Positions 23,095 through 32,962 of a stretch of 64,000 nucleotides of DNA are shown here, piece after piece. This DNA is from Promineifilum sp. (GTDB taxonomy: Bacteria > Chloroflexota > Anaerolineae > Promineifilales > Promineifilaceae), in contig JACKBY010000016.1 of NCBI GenBank assembly GCA_020634335.1, positions 1-64,000 on the forward strand, in the 5' to 3' direction. The position numbers were made by a program, and so were the translations under genes. Positions within the stretch are counted from its first letter, which is position 1. Each line of letters opens with the position of its first letter. The notes below the pieces were generated by a model. It was not told the origin of the DNA and did not search any database. It saw only the letters and a list, made by a program, of their open reading frames with translations.

Positions 23095-24510
23095 ATGAAT
23101 AACGGTACCCTATCACCCGAGACCGTATGGAAGGCGGCACTGGGTGACCTTGAAATGCAAATGACGCGCGCGACCTTCACCACGTGGCTGCAAGGAACGC
23201 GCGCGCTGTCTTGCGCCGACGACGAGTTTGTCATCGGTGTGCGCAACGATTTCGCCAAGGACTGGCTTGAGAATCGGCTGTACGATCTAATCGCCCGCAC
23301 GGTATCGGCGGTGATGAATCGGCCGATCGCTGTCCGCTTTGTCGTTTGGTCGGAAGAAGTCATCGCGCCGCTGACAACGCTGGTACGCCGCAACGGCCGG
23401 GCGGCCGTGGTGCCGGCCACCACAGCCCCCAAGCCGGCCGAGAGCCGTCGGGAGCGCGAAGATGAGCCGGGCGGCCCGGAAAGCGTGCTCAACCCTCGCT
23501 ATCAGTTTTCGACCTTCATCGTGGGGGCCAACAATCGCCTGGCCCACGCCGCGGCCTTGTCCGTGGCCGAGAATCCGGGCCAGACCTACAATCCGCTGTT
23601 CATCTACGGCGGCGTCGGACTGGGCAAAACGCACCTGTTGCACGCCATCGGCCACCAGTGCCGCGAAGCGGGTTACCGCGTGCGCTACATTTCGGCCGAG
23701 ACGTTTACCAACGATTTGGTCATGGCGATTCGCACCAAGCAAACACCCGAATTTCGCGAGCGCTACCGGACGGTCGACGTGCTGCTCATCGACGACATCC
23801 AGTTTATCGCCGGTAAAGAGGGAACACAGGACGAGTTTTTCCACACCTTTAACGACCTGCATAGCCACGGCAAGCAGGTTATCATCTCCAGCGACCGGCC
23901 GCCGAAGTCGTTGGCAACGCTGGAGGAGCGGCTGTTGTCGCGCTTCGAGTGGGGACTGACGGCCGACGTGCAACCTCCCGACGAAGAGACGCGCCGCGCC
24001 ATCCTGCTGGCTAAGGCCGAGGAGCTAAACTGCGTCGTGCCCGATGACGTCACTGAGTTCATCGCCCACAACTCGCGCCAGAATATACGCGAGCTGGAGG
24101 GGGCGCTGAACAAGGTGGTGGCTTATGCCGACCTGACCCGGCGGCCCATCGATCTGGAACTGGTCAACATGGCCCTGGCCGATACGCTGCGGCGGCCGGA
24201 GCGCATCAGCGTCGAACAAATCATCGAAACCGTTTGTCGCTACTATAACGTGACCCCGGAGGCCATGATCAGCAGTAGCCGCAAAAGCATTATCGCTCAT
24301 CCGCGCCAGGTGGCGATGTATCTGGGGCGCACAGAGACCGATGCCTCTCTGCCACAAATCGGCGCGCAACTGGGGCCGCGCGATCACACTACCATCCTCC
24401 ACGGGTCCGAAAAGATCAGGGCGCTGGTCGATACCGACCCGCAGTTGCGCCGCGATCTGCTGGAAATCAAGGCCATGCTCTATGAGCGGGCGGCGGTGAT
24501 CACGCACTAG
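23095..24510 (+). CDS. dnaA: Chromosomal replication initiator DnaA
   Basis: 471 residues with the standard four domains: DnaA_N (about 1-80, starting SPETVWKAALGDLEMQM), a short linker, an AAA+ domain with Walker A GGVGLGKTH from about 172 and Walker B LLIDDIQFI, and the C-terminal DNA-binding domain with the signature GPRDHTTILHG. The ATG at 23095 follows GAGGGA at 23083-23088; the upstream TTG at 23005 gives a leader unlike DnaA. It is not followed by dnaN/recF as in the classical origin cluster; purH converges on it instead. Confidence 0.97.
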   Translation: MNNGTLSPETVWKAALGDLEMQMTRATFTTWLQGTRALSCADDEFVIGVRNDFAKDWLENRLYDLIARTVSAVMNRPIAVRFVVWSEEVIAPLTTLVRRNGRAAVVPATTAPKPAESRREREDEPGGPESVLNPRYQFSTFIVGANNRLAHAAALSVAENPGQTYNPLFIYGGVGLGKTHLLHAIGHQCREAGYRVRYISAETFTNDLVMAIRTKQTPEFRERYRTVDVLLIDDIQFIAGKEGTQDEFFHTFNDLHSHGKQVIISSDRPPKSLATLEERLLSRFEWGLTADVQPPDEETRRAILLAKAEELNCVVPDDVTEFIAHNSRQNIRELEGALNKVVAYADLTRRPIDLELVNMALADTLRRPERISVEQIIETVCRYYNVTPEAMISSSRKSIIAHPRQVAMYLGRTETDASLPQIGAQLGPRDHTTILHGSEKIRALVDTDPQLRRDLLEIKAMLYERAAVITH

Positions 24511-24590
24511 CTGGGGGGTAGCGAAGCGACGCCCGCGGCCGCCATAACCCCGGCGCGTTTAGCCGCCCGGCGCGCCAACTTGCCTGGGAA

Positions 24591-26135
24591 TCAGTGACGA
24601 AAATGGCGCACGCCCGTGAAAACGAGGGCGATGCCCAGCCGGTCGGCGGCGGCGATCACCTCGTCGTCGCGGACCGATCCGCCCGGCTCGACGACGGCGG
24701 TCACACCCGCCGCGGCGGCCACCTCCAGCCCGTCGGCAAAGGGGAAGAAGGCGTCGGAGGCCATCACCGCCCCCCGCGCCCGTTCGCCCGCCTTGGTCAC
24801 GGCCAGACGCACGGCGTCGACCCGGCTGGGCAGCCCGCCGCCGATGCCGACCGTGGCCGTCGCCTGGGCCAGGACGATGGCGTTGGACTTGACGTGAGCG
24901 CAAACGATCCAGGCGAAGCGCAGGGCCGCTTCCTCGGCCTCGGAGGGGGCGCGGCGGCCGGCCACGCGCCACTGGCCGTCGGGCGGGTCGCCGGCGTCGC
25001 GCACCTGGGCCACCGCGCCGCCGCGAATGGTGCGCCATTCCATCAGCAGCCCGACCTTGAATACCCCATCTCCCAACGCTACCAGCCGGCAATTCTTCTT
25101 GTGGGCGGCAAACCAGGCCACGGCTTCCTCGCTGAAGGCCGGGGCAATAATCGCCTCCACGAATAGCTCGGCCAGAGCCGGCTGGGCCACAAACGCGCCG
25201 TCAACTGGCCGGTTGACGGCGATCACGCCGCCGAAGGCCGACAGTGGATCGGACGCCAGCGCCGCCGGAAAGGCTGTCGCCGCGCTGTCGCCGATGGCTA
25301 CCCCGCAGGGCGACAGGTGTTTGACAACGACGACCGCCGGGCGCAGGAATGATTCGGCGGCGCGCCAGGCCGCGTCCAGATCGAGCAGGTTGTTATAGGA
25401 TAGTGCCTTGCCGCGCACGAGACGGCCGCCCACCGGCCCGGCATCTGCTTCGGTGGCGTAGAGCGCTGCGGCCTGGTGCGGGTTTTCGCCGTAGCGCAGA
25501 CGTTGTGTCCGGATTAGGTGCAGGCTCAGATTTTGGGGCAGGATGTCGGGGGCTTCTCCGGCCGTCGTCGCCAGATAGGCTGCCACGGCGTCGTCGTAGG
25601 CGCGCGTCAGGGCGAAGGCCTTGGCCGCCCATTCGCGCCGCAATGCCTCGCCGGGGCCGCCGGCCCGAATGGCGGTCATGGCGCGGTCGTAGTCGGCCGG
25701 ATCGCACAGGACGGTCACACGGCCGAAGTTCTTGGCCGCGGCGCGCAGCAAGGTGACGCCGCCGATATCGATCTGCTCCACCGCTTCGTCCACGGTGACC
25801 CCCGGCGCGGCCACCGTGGCGGCAAAGGGATAGAGATTGCAGACGACCAGGTCGATGAGGTCGATGCCCGCGGCGGCCAGTTCGGCGCGGTCGGCGGGCG
25901 TGTCGCGGGCCAGCAGGCCGCCGTGAATGGCCGGGTGGAGGGTCTTGACGCGGCCGCCGAGCATCTCCGGCGCGCCGGTTACGTCGACCAAGTCGCGCAC
26001 GGTCAGGCCGGCCTCGCGCAGCGCTCGCGCCGTGCCACCGCTGGCGATCAGCTCCCAGCCCAGGGCCGCCAAAGCGCGCCCCAGATCAACAATCCCTGTC
26101 TTGTCGAATACAGAAAGTACGGCTCGTTGAGTCAT
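24591..26135 (-). CDS. purH: Bifunctional IMP cyclohydrolase / AICAR formyltransferase
   Basis: 514 residues, the family size. N-terminal MGS-like IMP cyclohydrolase ([31 protein letters not shown]) and C-terminal AICAR transformylase ([32 protein letters not shown]). Catalyses the last two steps of purine synthesis. The ATG at 26135 begins the canonical [14 protein letters not shown]; the frame is open further upstream without protein-like sequence. An extended -10 lies 8 bp before the ATG. Confidence 0.97.
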   Translation of the reverse strand: MTQRAVLSVFDKTGIVDLGRALAALGWELIASGGTARALREAGLTVRDLVDVTGAPEMLGGRVKTLHPAIHGGLLARDTPADRAELAAAGIDLIDLVVCNLYPFAATVAAPGVTVDEAVEQIDIGGVTLLRAAAKNFGRVTVLCDPADYDRAMTAIRAGGPGEALRREWAAKAFALTRAYDDAVAAYLATTAGEAPDILPQNLSLHLIRTQRLRYGENPHQAAALYATEADAGPVGGRLVRGKALSYNNLLDLDAAWRAAESFLRPAVVVVKHLSPCGVAIGDSAATAFPAALASDPLSAFGGVIAVNRPVDGAFVAQPALAELFVEAIIAPAFSEEAVAWFAAHKKNCRLVALGDGVFKVGLLMEWRTIRGGAVAQVRDAGDPPDGQWRVAGRRAPSEAEEAALRFAWIVCAHVKSNAIVLAQATATVGIGGGLPSRVDAVRLAVTKAGERARGAVMASDAFFPFADGLEVAAAAGVTAVVEPGGSVRDDEVIAAADRLGIALVFTGVRHFRH

Positions 26136-26143
26136 GATCGGGG

Positions 26144-26152
26144 AGTCTATCA
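26144..26152 (-). promoter_or_regulatory. Extended -10 of purH
   Basis: TGATAGACT on the minus strand, with 8 nt between its end and the purH ATG. No ribosome site fits between them, so transcription probably starts at or next to the start codon. Confidence 0.45.
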
Positions 26153-26192
26153 CGTTAAGGCTTGGCGTTATAGCGTTCGCTCCGCCACCGCA

Positions 26193-26300
26193 GGGTTTTT
26201 CGGAAATCGGCCGCTCTCCGTAGCGCCGGTTTCTTAACCGGCTCCGCGGCCTGGGCCGGCGCGTTTCGCTTTTGGTTGCCGGATATGAATCCGGCACTAC
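26193..26300. mobile_element. MITE-like element, degenerate copy b
   Basis: Left end CAGGGTTTTTCGG and CTCTCCGTAGCGCCGGTTTC match the family; the right half (TATGAATCCGGCACTAC) has lost the terminal repeat. No flanking duplication seen. It fills the space between the purH and USP-fusion promoters. Confidence 0.55.
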
Positions 26301-26312
26301 ACGCGGCTCTGT

Positions 26313-26342
26313 TTGCCCCCAATGGGGCGGATAGACTATCAT
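26313..26342 (+). promoter_or_regulatory. Promoter of the USP-fusion gene
   Basis: TTGCCC (26313-26318), 18-bp spacer, TATCAT (26337-26342), with 9 nt before the ATG at 26352. A leader of at most a few bases is expected. Confidence 0.4.
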
Positions 26343-26351
26343 TGCGTCCCA

Positions 26352-28145
26352 ATGAGTTCAGGAACTGACTATCGACGCGCTCTGGTCGCCTCGCAATTCC
26401 ACCGCGCACGACGCCGGGCGGCCGTGGAAAGCCTGCTGGCTCGGGTTTCCGGCCAGCCCATCGATTTGCTGTCTTTCAACGAGGTCGTCGATAAACTGGG
26501 CCTCCTCGGCCAATCGGCGCTGGGCGTGCGACAGATCCCGCTGGAGGCCATCGTCGGCAGCGTCGGCCGCTACCAGGACTTCACGCGCACCTTCCTGCCG
26601 CGGATGGCGGCCGACGAGGATCGCTGGATTCGCGTGGGGGCCGCGGCGCCCAGCGTGAGCGACCTGCCGCCCATCGAGGTCTACAAGATCGACGAGGCCT
26701 ACTTCGTTCTCGACGGCAACCATCGCGTCAGCCTGGCGCGGCTGCAAAACCTCGGCTATATCGATGCCAACGTCATCGAAGTGCGAACGCGCGCGCCGCT
26801 GCCCCTCGATTTGAACGCCGACGGCCTGATCATCGCCGCCGAGCAGGGCGCTTTCCTGGCGCATACACGGCTCGACCAGTTGCGACCCGACGCGGATGTG
26901 AGCGTCAGCATTCCCGGCCAATACCGCCATCTGGAAAGCCACGTCGAGGCCTATCGTTTCGCGCTGGAGGAGAATGAGGGGCGTGATATCTCGCTCGAGC
27001 AAGCCGTGGAGCGCTGGTACGATGACATCTACCTGCCGCTTGTGGAAGCTATCCGCGAACAGGGCATTCTGCGCTACTTCCCCAACCGCACCGAGACCGA
27101 TTTTTTCATCTGGCTGTCGCGCCATCGCGCCGAGTTGCAAAACGAGTTGGGCTACAGCATCACGCCCGACGTGACCGTGACGCGCCTGCTGTCCAGAGTC
27201 AAGAGCCAGGCCCAGGAAAGCCCATCCGGTCTGCTGGCCCGGCTGCGGCGCTTGAGGCCACAGAGTTTGAGCGAACCGGCGGATATGACTCGACGCACGT
27301 GGGCCGAGGAACGCACTCTTGACCGCTATTCCGACCACCTGTTTGCTACCATGCTCTATCCTGTCCTTATCGACGAGACAACCGGCCGACTCGGGCCGGC
27401 GGCCGATGCTTTTGGCCGGGCGGTCGCCCTCAGCCGCGAAGAGGGGGCCACCCTGTGCGCCCTGTGCATCCTCGATCATCCTGACCTGACGGCGGCCGAA
27501 CGGGAGGCTGTGGACAGGCTCCACGCTCAACTGGATTCGGGGCCGGTGCAGGGCGGGGTCGTGACCGAGGTCGGCGAGCCGCTGCACTGGACCAGAGAAG
27601 TGGGTTTTTTAAACGATCTGGTTATCATTGAGCGAGTTTTCGACGACGAAGCGGCCCGCCCAAACAGCGTCTCGCGGGGGGCGTTGCCGTTGCCCACGGC
27701 CGAGGCCATCATTGAACAGATCGACCGGCCCATCCTGGTCATGGGTTCGGTCGGGGAAAGCCCGTTTCCGGGCCGGGTGTTGGTCGTCCACGATACCCGC
27801 AGACAACTGGACGAAGCTGTTTTCATCGCCGCCTATCTGGCCGAGCGCTGGGGAGCCGAGCTGGCGCTGCTGCCGCTGAGCAATGGCCGCAACACGGCCG
27901 AACTGGTCACGCGCATCAGTGAATATCTGGCGCTGCACGAAGTGACGGCGACGTTCCTTGAACCCGTGCGGCCCGATCGTCGCGCTGTTGACCCCGTCAT
28001 CCAGGCCGCCGAGGCCGGGGCATTCGACCTGCTGCTGCTGACCGGGCCGGATCGCGGGCGAAAGACGAACCGCCAGCATTATTTGGGGGATGTGGTCTGG
28101 CCGCTGCTGCAACGCTGGAAGCACTCGACCCTGATGGCGACCTGA
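26352..28145 (+). CDS. ParB-like / DUF4032-like / tandem universal stress protein fusion
   Basis: 597 residues. N-terminal ParB/sulfiredoxin-like region (about 60-150) with IPLEAIVGSVGRY and the box VLDGNHRVSLARL; a helical middle part (about 210-290) with YDDIYLPLVEAIREQGILR and FPNRTETDFFIWL, a pattern I associate with DUF4032; then two universal-stress-protein-like modules (about 325-440 and 455-597). The second has RVLVVHDTRRQLDEAVFIAAY and the nucleotide-loop-like LLLTGPDRGRK. No membrane segment. The ParB-like fold could bind or hydrolyse a nucleotide, with the USP modules as sensors. Biochemical role unknown. ATG at 26352 chosen over 26313 because the extra residues overlap the promoter. 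Confidence 0.7.
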   Translation: MSSGTDYRRALVASQFHRARRRAAVESLLARVSGQPIDLLSFNEVVDKLGLLGQSALGVRQIPLEAIVGSVGRYQDFTRTFLPRMAADEDRWIRVGAAAPSVSDLPPIEVYKIDEAYFVLDGNHRVSLARLQNLGYIDANVIEVRTRAPLPLDLNADGLIIAAEQGAFLAHTRLDQLRPDADVSVSIPGQYRHLESHVEAYRFALEENEGRDISLEQAVERWYDDIYLPLVEAIREQGILRYFPNRTETDFFIWLSRHRAELQNELGYSITPDVTVTRLLSRVKSQAQESPSGLLARLRRLRPQSLSEPADMTRRTWAEERTLDRYSDHLFATMLYPVLIDETTGRLGPAADAFGRAVALSREEGATLCALCILDHPDLTAAEREAVDRLHAQLDSGPVQGGVVTEVGEPLHWTREVGFLNDLVIIERVFDDEAARPNSVSRGALPLPTAEAIIEQIDRPILVMGSVGESPFPGRVLVVHDTRRQLDEAVFIAAYLAERWGAELALLPLSNGRNTAELVTRISEYLALHEVTATFLEPVRPDRRAVDPVIQAAEAGAFDLLLLTGPDRGRKTNRQHYLGDVVWPLLQRWKHSTLMAT

Positions 28146-28314
28146 TTACTTTTAAACACATTGTTACATTGAAATTGTGAGTTTGTTTGTTCGTGGGCAC
28201 ATACCTGAGTTTCATCGGACGACAGGCAGTCGGCGGTGGAAAAACAAGGTTGCTGGTTATGGCCCATACTACTGAAGTAACAGACTACGCAAAAGCCGGA
28301 GGACAAGAAGCTTA

Positions 28315-31083
28315 ATGACAACTGAATGGTACAAGCTCTCCGTGGAGCAAGCGCTGAGCGAGGTCGGCGTCACGACCGAAGAAGGACTGACCTCGGCCGA
28401 AGCCCAGAGACGTCTGGCGCAATACGGCCCCAACGAACTCCAGGAGAAACCCGGCCGGTCGCGGCTGGAGATCATCTGGGAACAGTTTGCCAATATCCTG
28501 ACCGTGTTGCTGATCCTGGCCGCCGTCGTTTCCATGGTGCTCGGCGACTGGATCGAGGCCGTTGCCATTCTGGTCATCGTTATTCTCAACGGCGTGCTGG
28601 GCTACACCCAGGAGTATCGCGCCGAGCAGTCGATGGCCGCGCTCAAGAAAATGTCGGTGCCCATCGTGCGCGTGCGGCGCGACGGCCGCCTGGCGGAGAT
28701 TTCGGCGCGCGAGCTGGTGCCGGGCGATGTGGTCGTGCTGGAGACAGGCAATATTCTGCCCGCCGACGGCCGCGTGATCCAGAGCGTCAACCTGCGCGTC
28801 GAGGAAGCGGCCCTCACCGGCGAATCAGAGCCGGTCAGCAAGGACCCAGACCTCGTCTTCGATTCAGGGTTGTCCCTGGGCGATCGCAAGAACATGGTCT
28901 ACAGTGGCACGCTGGTCAACTATGGCCGGGGTGAATTTGTCGTGACGGCCACCGGCATGGAGACGGAATTGGGCCACATCGCCAACCTGATTCAGGGTGT
29001 CGAGGAAGAAAGCACGCCGCTGCAAAATCGACTCAATCGGCTGGGTGGGGTGCTGGCCTGGGGGGCGCTGGCCCTGGTGACGGCGGTCATCGTCCTGGGC
29101 CTGCTGCGCGGCGAGCGCAATTACCAGGAACTGCTGCTGACCGGTGTCAGTCTGGCCGTGGCCGCCGTGCCCGAAGCGCTGACGGCCGTCGTCACCATCG
29201 CCCTGTCGCTTGGCGCGCAACGCATGCTGAAGCGGCACGCGCTCATCCGCCGCCTGCCGGCCGTGGAGACGCTCGGCTCGGTCACCATTATTTGCTCCGA
29301 CAAAACCGGCACACTGACTCTCAATCGCATGACCGTCCAGGTCCTTGATCTGGCTAATCACGTGTTCCGCTTCACCCAAACCGACGAGAGCAATCGGCTG
29401 CACCTGGAGCGCGTGGCCGGCGAGGATCCCATCCCCGGCGGAACCCCCGCGCTCGATCTGCTGCTCATCAGCGGTGCGTTGAACAGTGACGCGACGCTGA
29501 GCGACATTGATTCTGACGCCGCGTCCATCGGCGATCCGACCGAGGCGGCCCTCGTCGACGCCGCCGCACAGGTCAATTTGCGCAAGCCGGAGCTGGATCG
29601 GGCTTTCCCGCGCCTGGCCGAAGTGCCGTTCGACTCGACGCGCAAGCGCATGACGACGCTGCACGAGATGCCCGGCGATGCAGTCGAACTGCCGCCCAGC
29701 CTGGCCCCGATCTGGCAGCGACTCTATGAGACGACGGATGCCCGCGCGCCCTACGTGGCCTTCACCAAGGGGGCCATTGACGGCCTGCTCGATATCTCGC
29801 CGATGTTGTGGATCGATGGTCAGATCACGCCGCTGGACGACGAATGGCGACAGCGGATCATGAGCGCCCACGACGACATGGCGGCCAAGGGCATGCGCGT
29901 GCTGGGCGTAGCCCTGCGGCCATGGGAGAGCCCGCCGGATGAAAAGACTGAGAAGTCGCTGGAACAGGACCTGATTCTGCTGGGCATGGTGGGCATGATC
30001 GACCCGCCGCGGCCGGAGGTGAAAGACGCGGTGGCACAGTGTAAGGCGGCGGGCATTCGGCCGATCATGATCACCGGCGACCACCCGCTGACCGCGCGCC
30101 ACATCGCCCACCAAATCGGCATCAGCGACAACGAAAACTTTATCACCGGTCAGGAACTGGATCGCATCTCCCCCAGCGAGCTGGAAGCGCGCGCGAAGGA
30201 CGTATCGGTCTTTGCTCGCGTCTCGCCCGAACACAAGTTGCGGCTGATCGACGTTTACCAGAAGCAAGGCAACATCGTCTCGATGACCGGCGATGGCGTG
30301 AACGACGCGCCGGCGCTGAAGAAAGCCGACATCGGCGTGGCGATGGGCATCACGGGCACCGACGTCGCCAAGAGCGCGGCCGAGATGGTGCTGCTCGACG
30401 ACAACTTCGCCACCATCGTCGCCGCTGTCGAGGAAGGGCGGATCATCTATGACAACATTCGGCGATTCATCAAGTACCTGCTGACCTGTAACGTGAGCGA
30501 GATCGCCGTCATGCTGATCGGGCCGTTTCTGGGCATGCCGCTGCCCCTGCTGCCGCTGCAAATCTTGTGGATGAACCTGGTTACCGATGGTCTTCCGGCG
30601 CTGGCGCTGGGCATCGAGCCGCCGGAGAAGGACGTGATGGCCCGGCCGCCCTATTCGGCCACGCAGAGCGTCTTTGGTCGCGGTATGCCGACCTTTATCA
30701 TCGTCTTCGGCGTTGTCCTGAGCATCCTGGCATTGGGCACCGGTTATGGCTTGTGGGCCGATAACGATCCCGGTTGGCGGACGGTGCTCTTCACGACGCT
30801 GGTTTTCTCGCAGTTGGGTATGGCGCTCTCCGTGCGCTCGGAGCGGGAATCGCTGCTGCGCACCGGCCTGCTGACCAACAAGCCCATGCTGGGAGCCATC
30901 CTCCTGACCATCGTGCTGCAATTGATCCTGATCTACTGGGCCCCGGCCCAGTTCATCTTCAACACTACGTCCCTGACCGCGCGCGACCTGGGCATCAGTT
31001 TCGCTACCGGTATCCTGGTGATCGTGTTGGTGGAGATATGGAAGGTGTTTGCCCGCGCCCGCGCGCTCAAACAGGTTGATTAG
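28315..31083 (+). CDS. Calcium-type P-type ATPase (PII family)
   Basis: 922 residues, ten membrane helices. Cation-ATPase N domain (about 1-75), actuator TGES motif ([11 protein letters not shown]), phosphorylation site DKTGTLT with Asp329, nucleotide domain ([11 protein letters not shown]), hinge [17 protein letters not shown], and cation_ATPase_C. TM4 has VPEAL (PEGL in SERCA), TM5/6 keep CNVSE and [13 protein letters not shown], so the ligands for a calcium site are present. The likely role is ATP-driven export of Ca2+ (or Mn2+). GGAGG (28300-28304) precedes the ATG by 10 nt. Confidence 0.92.
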   Translation: MTTEWYKLSVEQALSEVGVTTEEGLTSAEAQRRLAQYGPNELQEKPGRSRLEIIWEQFANILTVLLILAAVVSMVLGDWIEAVAILVIVILNGVLGYTQEYRAEQSMAALKKMSVPIVRVRRDGRLAEISARELVPGDVVVLETGNILPADGRVIQSVNLRVEEAALTGESEPVSKDPDLVFDSGLSLGDRKNMVYSGTLVNYGRGEFVVTATGMETELGHIANLIQGVEEESTPLQNRLNRLGGVLAWGALALVTAVIVLGLLRGERNYQELLLTGVSLAVAAVPEALTAVVTIALSLGAQRMLKRHALIRRLPAVETLGSVTIICSDKTGTLTLNRMTVQVLDLANHVFRFTQTDESNRLHLERVAGEDPIPGGTPALDLLLISGALNSDATLSDIDSDAASIGDPTEAALVDAAAQVNLRKPELDRAFPRLAEVPFDSTRKRMTTLHEMPGDAVELPPSLAPIWQRLYETTDARAPYVAFTKGAIDGLLDISPMLWIDGQITPLDDEWRQRIMSAHDDMAAKGMRVLGVALRPWESPPDEKTEKSLEQDLILLGMVGMIDPPRPEVKDAVAQCKAAGIRPIMITGDHPLTARHIAHQIGISDNENFITGQELDRISPSELEARAKDVSVFARVSPEHKLRLIDVYQKQGNIVSMTGDGVNDAPALKKADIGVAMGITGTDVAKSAAEMVLLDDNFATIVAAVEEGRIIYDNIRRFIKYLLTCNVSEIAVMLIGPFLGMPLPLLPLQILWMNLVTDGLPALALGIEPPEKDVMARPPYSATQSVFGRGMPTFIIVFGVVLSILALGTGYGLWADNDPGWRTVLFTTLVFSQLGMALSVRSERESLLRTGLLTNKPMLGAILLTIVLQLILIYWAPAQFIFNTTSLTARDLGISFATGILVIVLVEIWKVFARARALKQVD

Positions 31084-31194
31084 CGGCATCGCCACAATCA
31101 TTGAGATGATTGGCCCGGACGGTATGGTATTCACGTGGAGCAGCTCGGGAATGTGAGGGTCACTGAGGGTCACGGCCGCCGCGTGACATTCGTG

Positions 31195-32097
31195 TTATGA
31201 GGCGATATTGGGACGGAAGGCGGCCAAAAATTCCGGCGAGATGCGGATGGGCCGCCCGCTGGACAGTTCGACGAACACCCACAAGGCATGGGAACGCGCC
31301 AACAGCGCGTCGTCGCGCACGCGCCGCACCTCGTTGTGGCGCACGACCGTGGCCCGCTTCGCGTCCGACAGGTAGGACGTGATCTCCAGTTCGTCGTCCA
31401 TGACTGCCGGTTCACGATACTCGATGCGGTAGCGCCGGGCGACGATGGCGATGCCCTGCTCCATGATGCGGCCCAGCGACCAGCCATAGGCAGCGGCGGC
31501 GCCGACATTGCACTCCTCGATATAGACCAGATAGTTGGCGTTGTTGACGTGCTGAACCTGGTCCAAATCGCGCCACTCGACGCGGCGGCGCGCCCGGTAG
31601 ACGCCCGGCGGCGGGGGCGGGGCTTGGGGAAACGGTTCGCGCCTTTGCCCGGCGGTCGTGTCGGGGTGCCAGAAGGCGGCCACCATCTCCGGCGGCACAG
31701 TGGCCGGGCGTAGCGTTTGGGTGTTCAGGTAAACCCACTCGGTGGCCGCTGTGGCCACGGGCAGCCCGTCGGCCAGCAGGCGCATCTCATATAGCCGCCG
31801 CGAGCGCACCCGGCGGAAGTCGCCTACCCATGTCTTGACAAGCACCGTGTCGCCATAGACCAGCGGCCGCAAATAGGTGATGTCGGTCTCGCGGATGAGC
31901 CACTGGTGGCCCAGGGCCTCGTAGCGCGCCATGTCATAGCCCACGGCGGCCGAGGCGTCGAAGGCCGTCTCCTGCATATAGCGTAAATAGTTGGCGTGAT
32001 TGACGTGACCGTAAGGATCACATTCACTGGCGCGCACCCGGAAGGCGCGCTCCAGGACGGCCCCCTCGCCGGACGGGGTGGGAGTACGATTGCTCAA
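31195..32097 (-). CDS. Tandem hotdog-fold acyl-CoA thioesterase
   Basis: 300 residues made of two 4HBT hotdog domains (about 10-130 and 165-290). Both carry family motifs: ECDPYGHVNHANYLRYMQE in the first and WRDLDQVQHVNNANYLVYIEE in the second, with the Asp/His pair expected for acyl-CoA hydrolysis or acyl-ACP thioesterase activity. Probable cytoplasmic release of fatty acids. The start is TTG at 32097, 3 nt after the stop of the upstream membrane-protein gene, so translation is probably coupled. Confidence 0.85.
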   Translation of the reverse strand: MSNRTPTPSGEGAVLERAFRVRASECDPYGHVNHANYLRYMQETAFDASAAVGYDMARYEALGHQWLIRETDITYLRPLVYGDTVLVKTWVGDFRRVRSRRLYEMRLLADGLPVATAATEWVYLNTQTLRPATVPPEMVAAFWHPDTTAGQRREPFPQAPPPPPGVYRARRRVEWRDLDQVQHVNNANYLVYIEECNVGAAAAYGWSLGRIMEQGIAIVARRYRIEYREPAVMDDELEITSYLSDAKRATVVRHNEVRRVRDDALLARSHALWVFVELSSGRPIRISPEFLAAFRPNIAS

Positions 32098-32100
32098 GGG

Positions 32101-32835
32101 TTATCCAGCCTTCGTTGCCTGCTCGAATTGCACGGCGGCCAGGGTTTTCTCGTAGGTATCGGCCACTTCGGGGAGGTAATCCCCAAATTCGGCCCAGCGG
32201 TCAGCGATGGTCTGGCGCTGGTGTTTGAATTCGGCCGTTTCCTCGCGATGGCGCAGGAAGCGATAGAAGGCGCGGGTTAGGCCGCGCACCTGGCCGGAGG
32301 CGAACTCGATCAGTTCCCCGGCCAGATTGCGCATGGGGCTGGTTTCGACTGTTTGCAGGACGCGGCGCAGGGCCTCGCCCGCGGCGGCGGCCCGGGTGGG
32401 ATCGTCCAGATGACCGCGGGCGATCATGTAGTCGATCAGGAAGGCGCGGTGCCAGTAGTGGCTCAACTTGTCGGTGGCATCCACGACTGTGAAGAAATAG
32501 ACGACGGTGCGATACATATTGCGCACCAGGTAGACGATTTGTTCCAGCGGCCACAGCAAGCAGCCGCGCACGAAGCTCTGGCTCCGTTCGCGATTCACCT
32601 CTCGCACCGCCGCTTTGGAGAGCACGCGCCCGCGCCGCCGGGCGATGTCGCGCGGCATGCGGCGGCGAAAGTAATCCTCCAGCCAGGAATCGACAAAAGG
32701 GAAAGGCAGCAGAATAGCCAGCCCGGCAAAGGTCGCGTCGGCGTAGACGATCCAGTCGAAATCGGTCGTCATCGCCTTGGCCGCGGCCGGCCGCAGCGCC
32801 GGCGTGCCGGCGGCGGCGCCGTTTGTTTGCGTCAT
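32101..32835 (-). CDS. Conserved-looking hypothetical membrane-associated protein
   Basis: 244 residues; I do not recognise the family. A hydrophobic stretch near residues 30-50 (DATFAGLAILLPFPFVDSW) is followed by an Arg-rich segment (YFRRRMPRDIARRRGR), a second hydrophobic/aromatic region (LLWPLEQIVYLVRNMYRTVVYFF) and a helical C-terminus. Start ATG at 32835 has GGGAGG 7 nt upstream. It lies between a Nudix hydrolase and the thioesterase on the same strand; the tight junction with the thioesterase suggests a lipid-related role, which is inference only. Confidence 0.65.
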   Translation of the reverse strand: MTQTNGAAAGTPALRPAAAKAMTTDFDWIVYADATFAGLAILLPFPFVDSWLEDYFRRRMPRDIARRRGRVLSKAAVREVNRERSQSFVRGCLLWPLEQIVYLVRNMYRTVVYFFTVVDATDKLSHYWHRAFLIDYMIARGHLDDPTRAAAAGEALRRVLQTVETSPMRNLAGELIEFASGQVRGLTRAFYRFLRHREETAEFKHQRQTIADRWAEFGDYLPEVADTYEKTLAAVQFEQATKAG

Positions 32836-32962
32836 GGTCGGGCCTCCCAACACGTGCTTCTCGGCCAGGTGGGGTCGAGGGACGTTTGTATGGCTACCGG
32901 ATTTCCGGCCGGGCGGCCAGGAACTGAATGACCGGCTGAATATTGCCTGGGGCTGGCGGCGG

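Noticed and set aside
28864..31173. 769-codon open frame opposite the P-type ATPase
   Set aside because: Shadow frame; the sense strand encodes all P-ATPase motifs.
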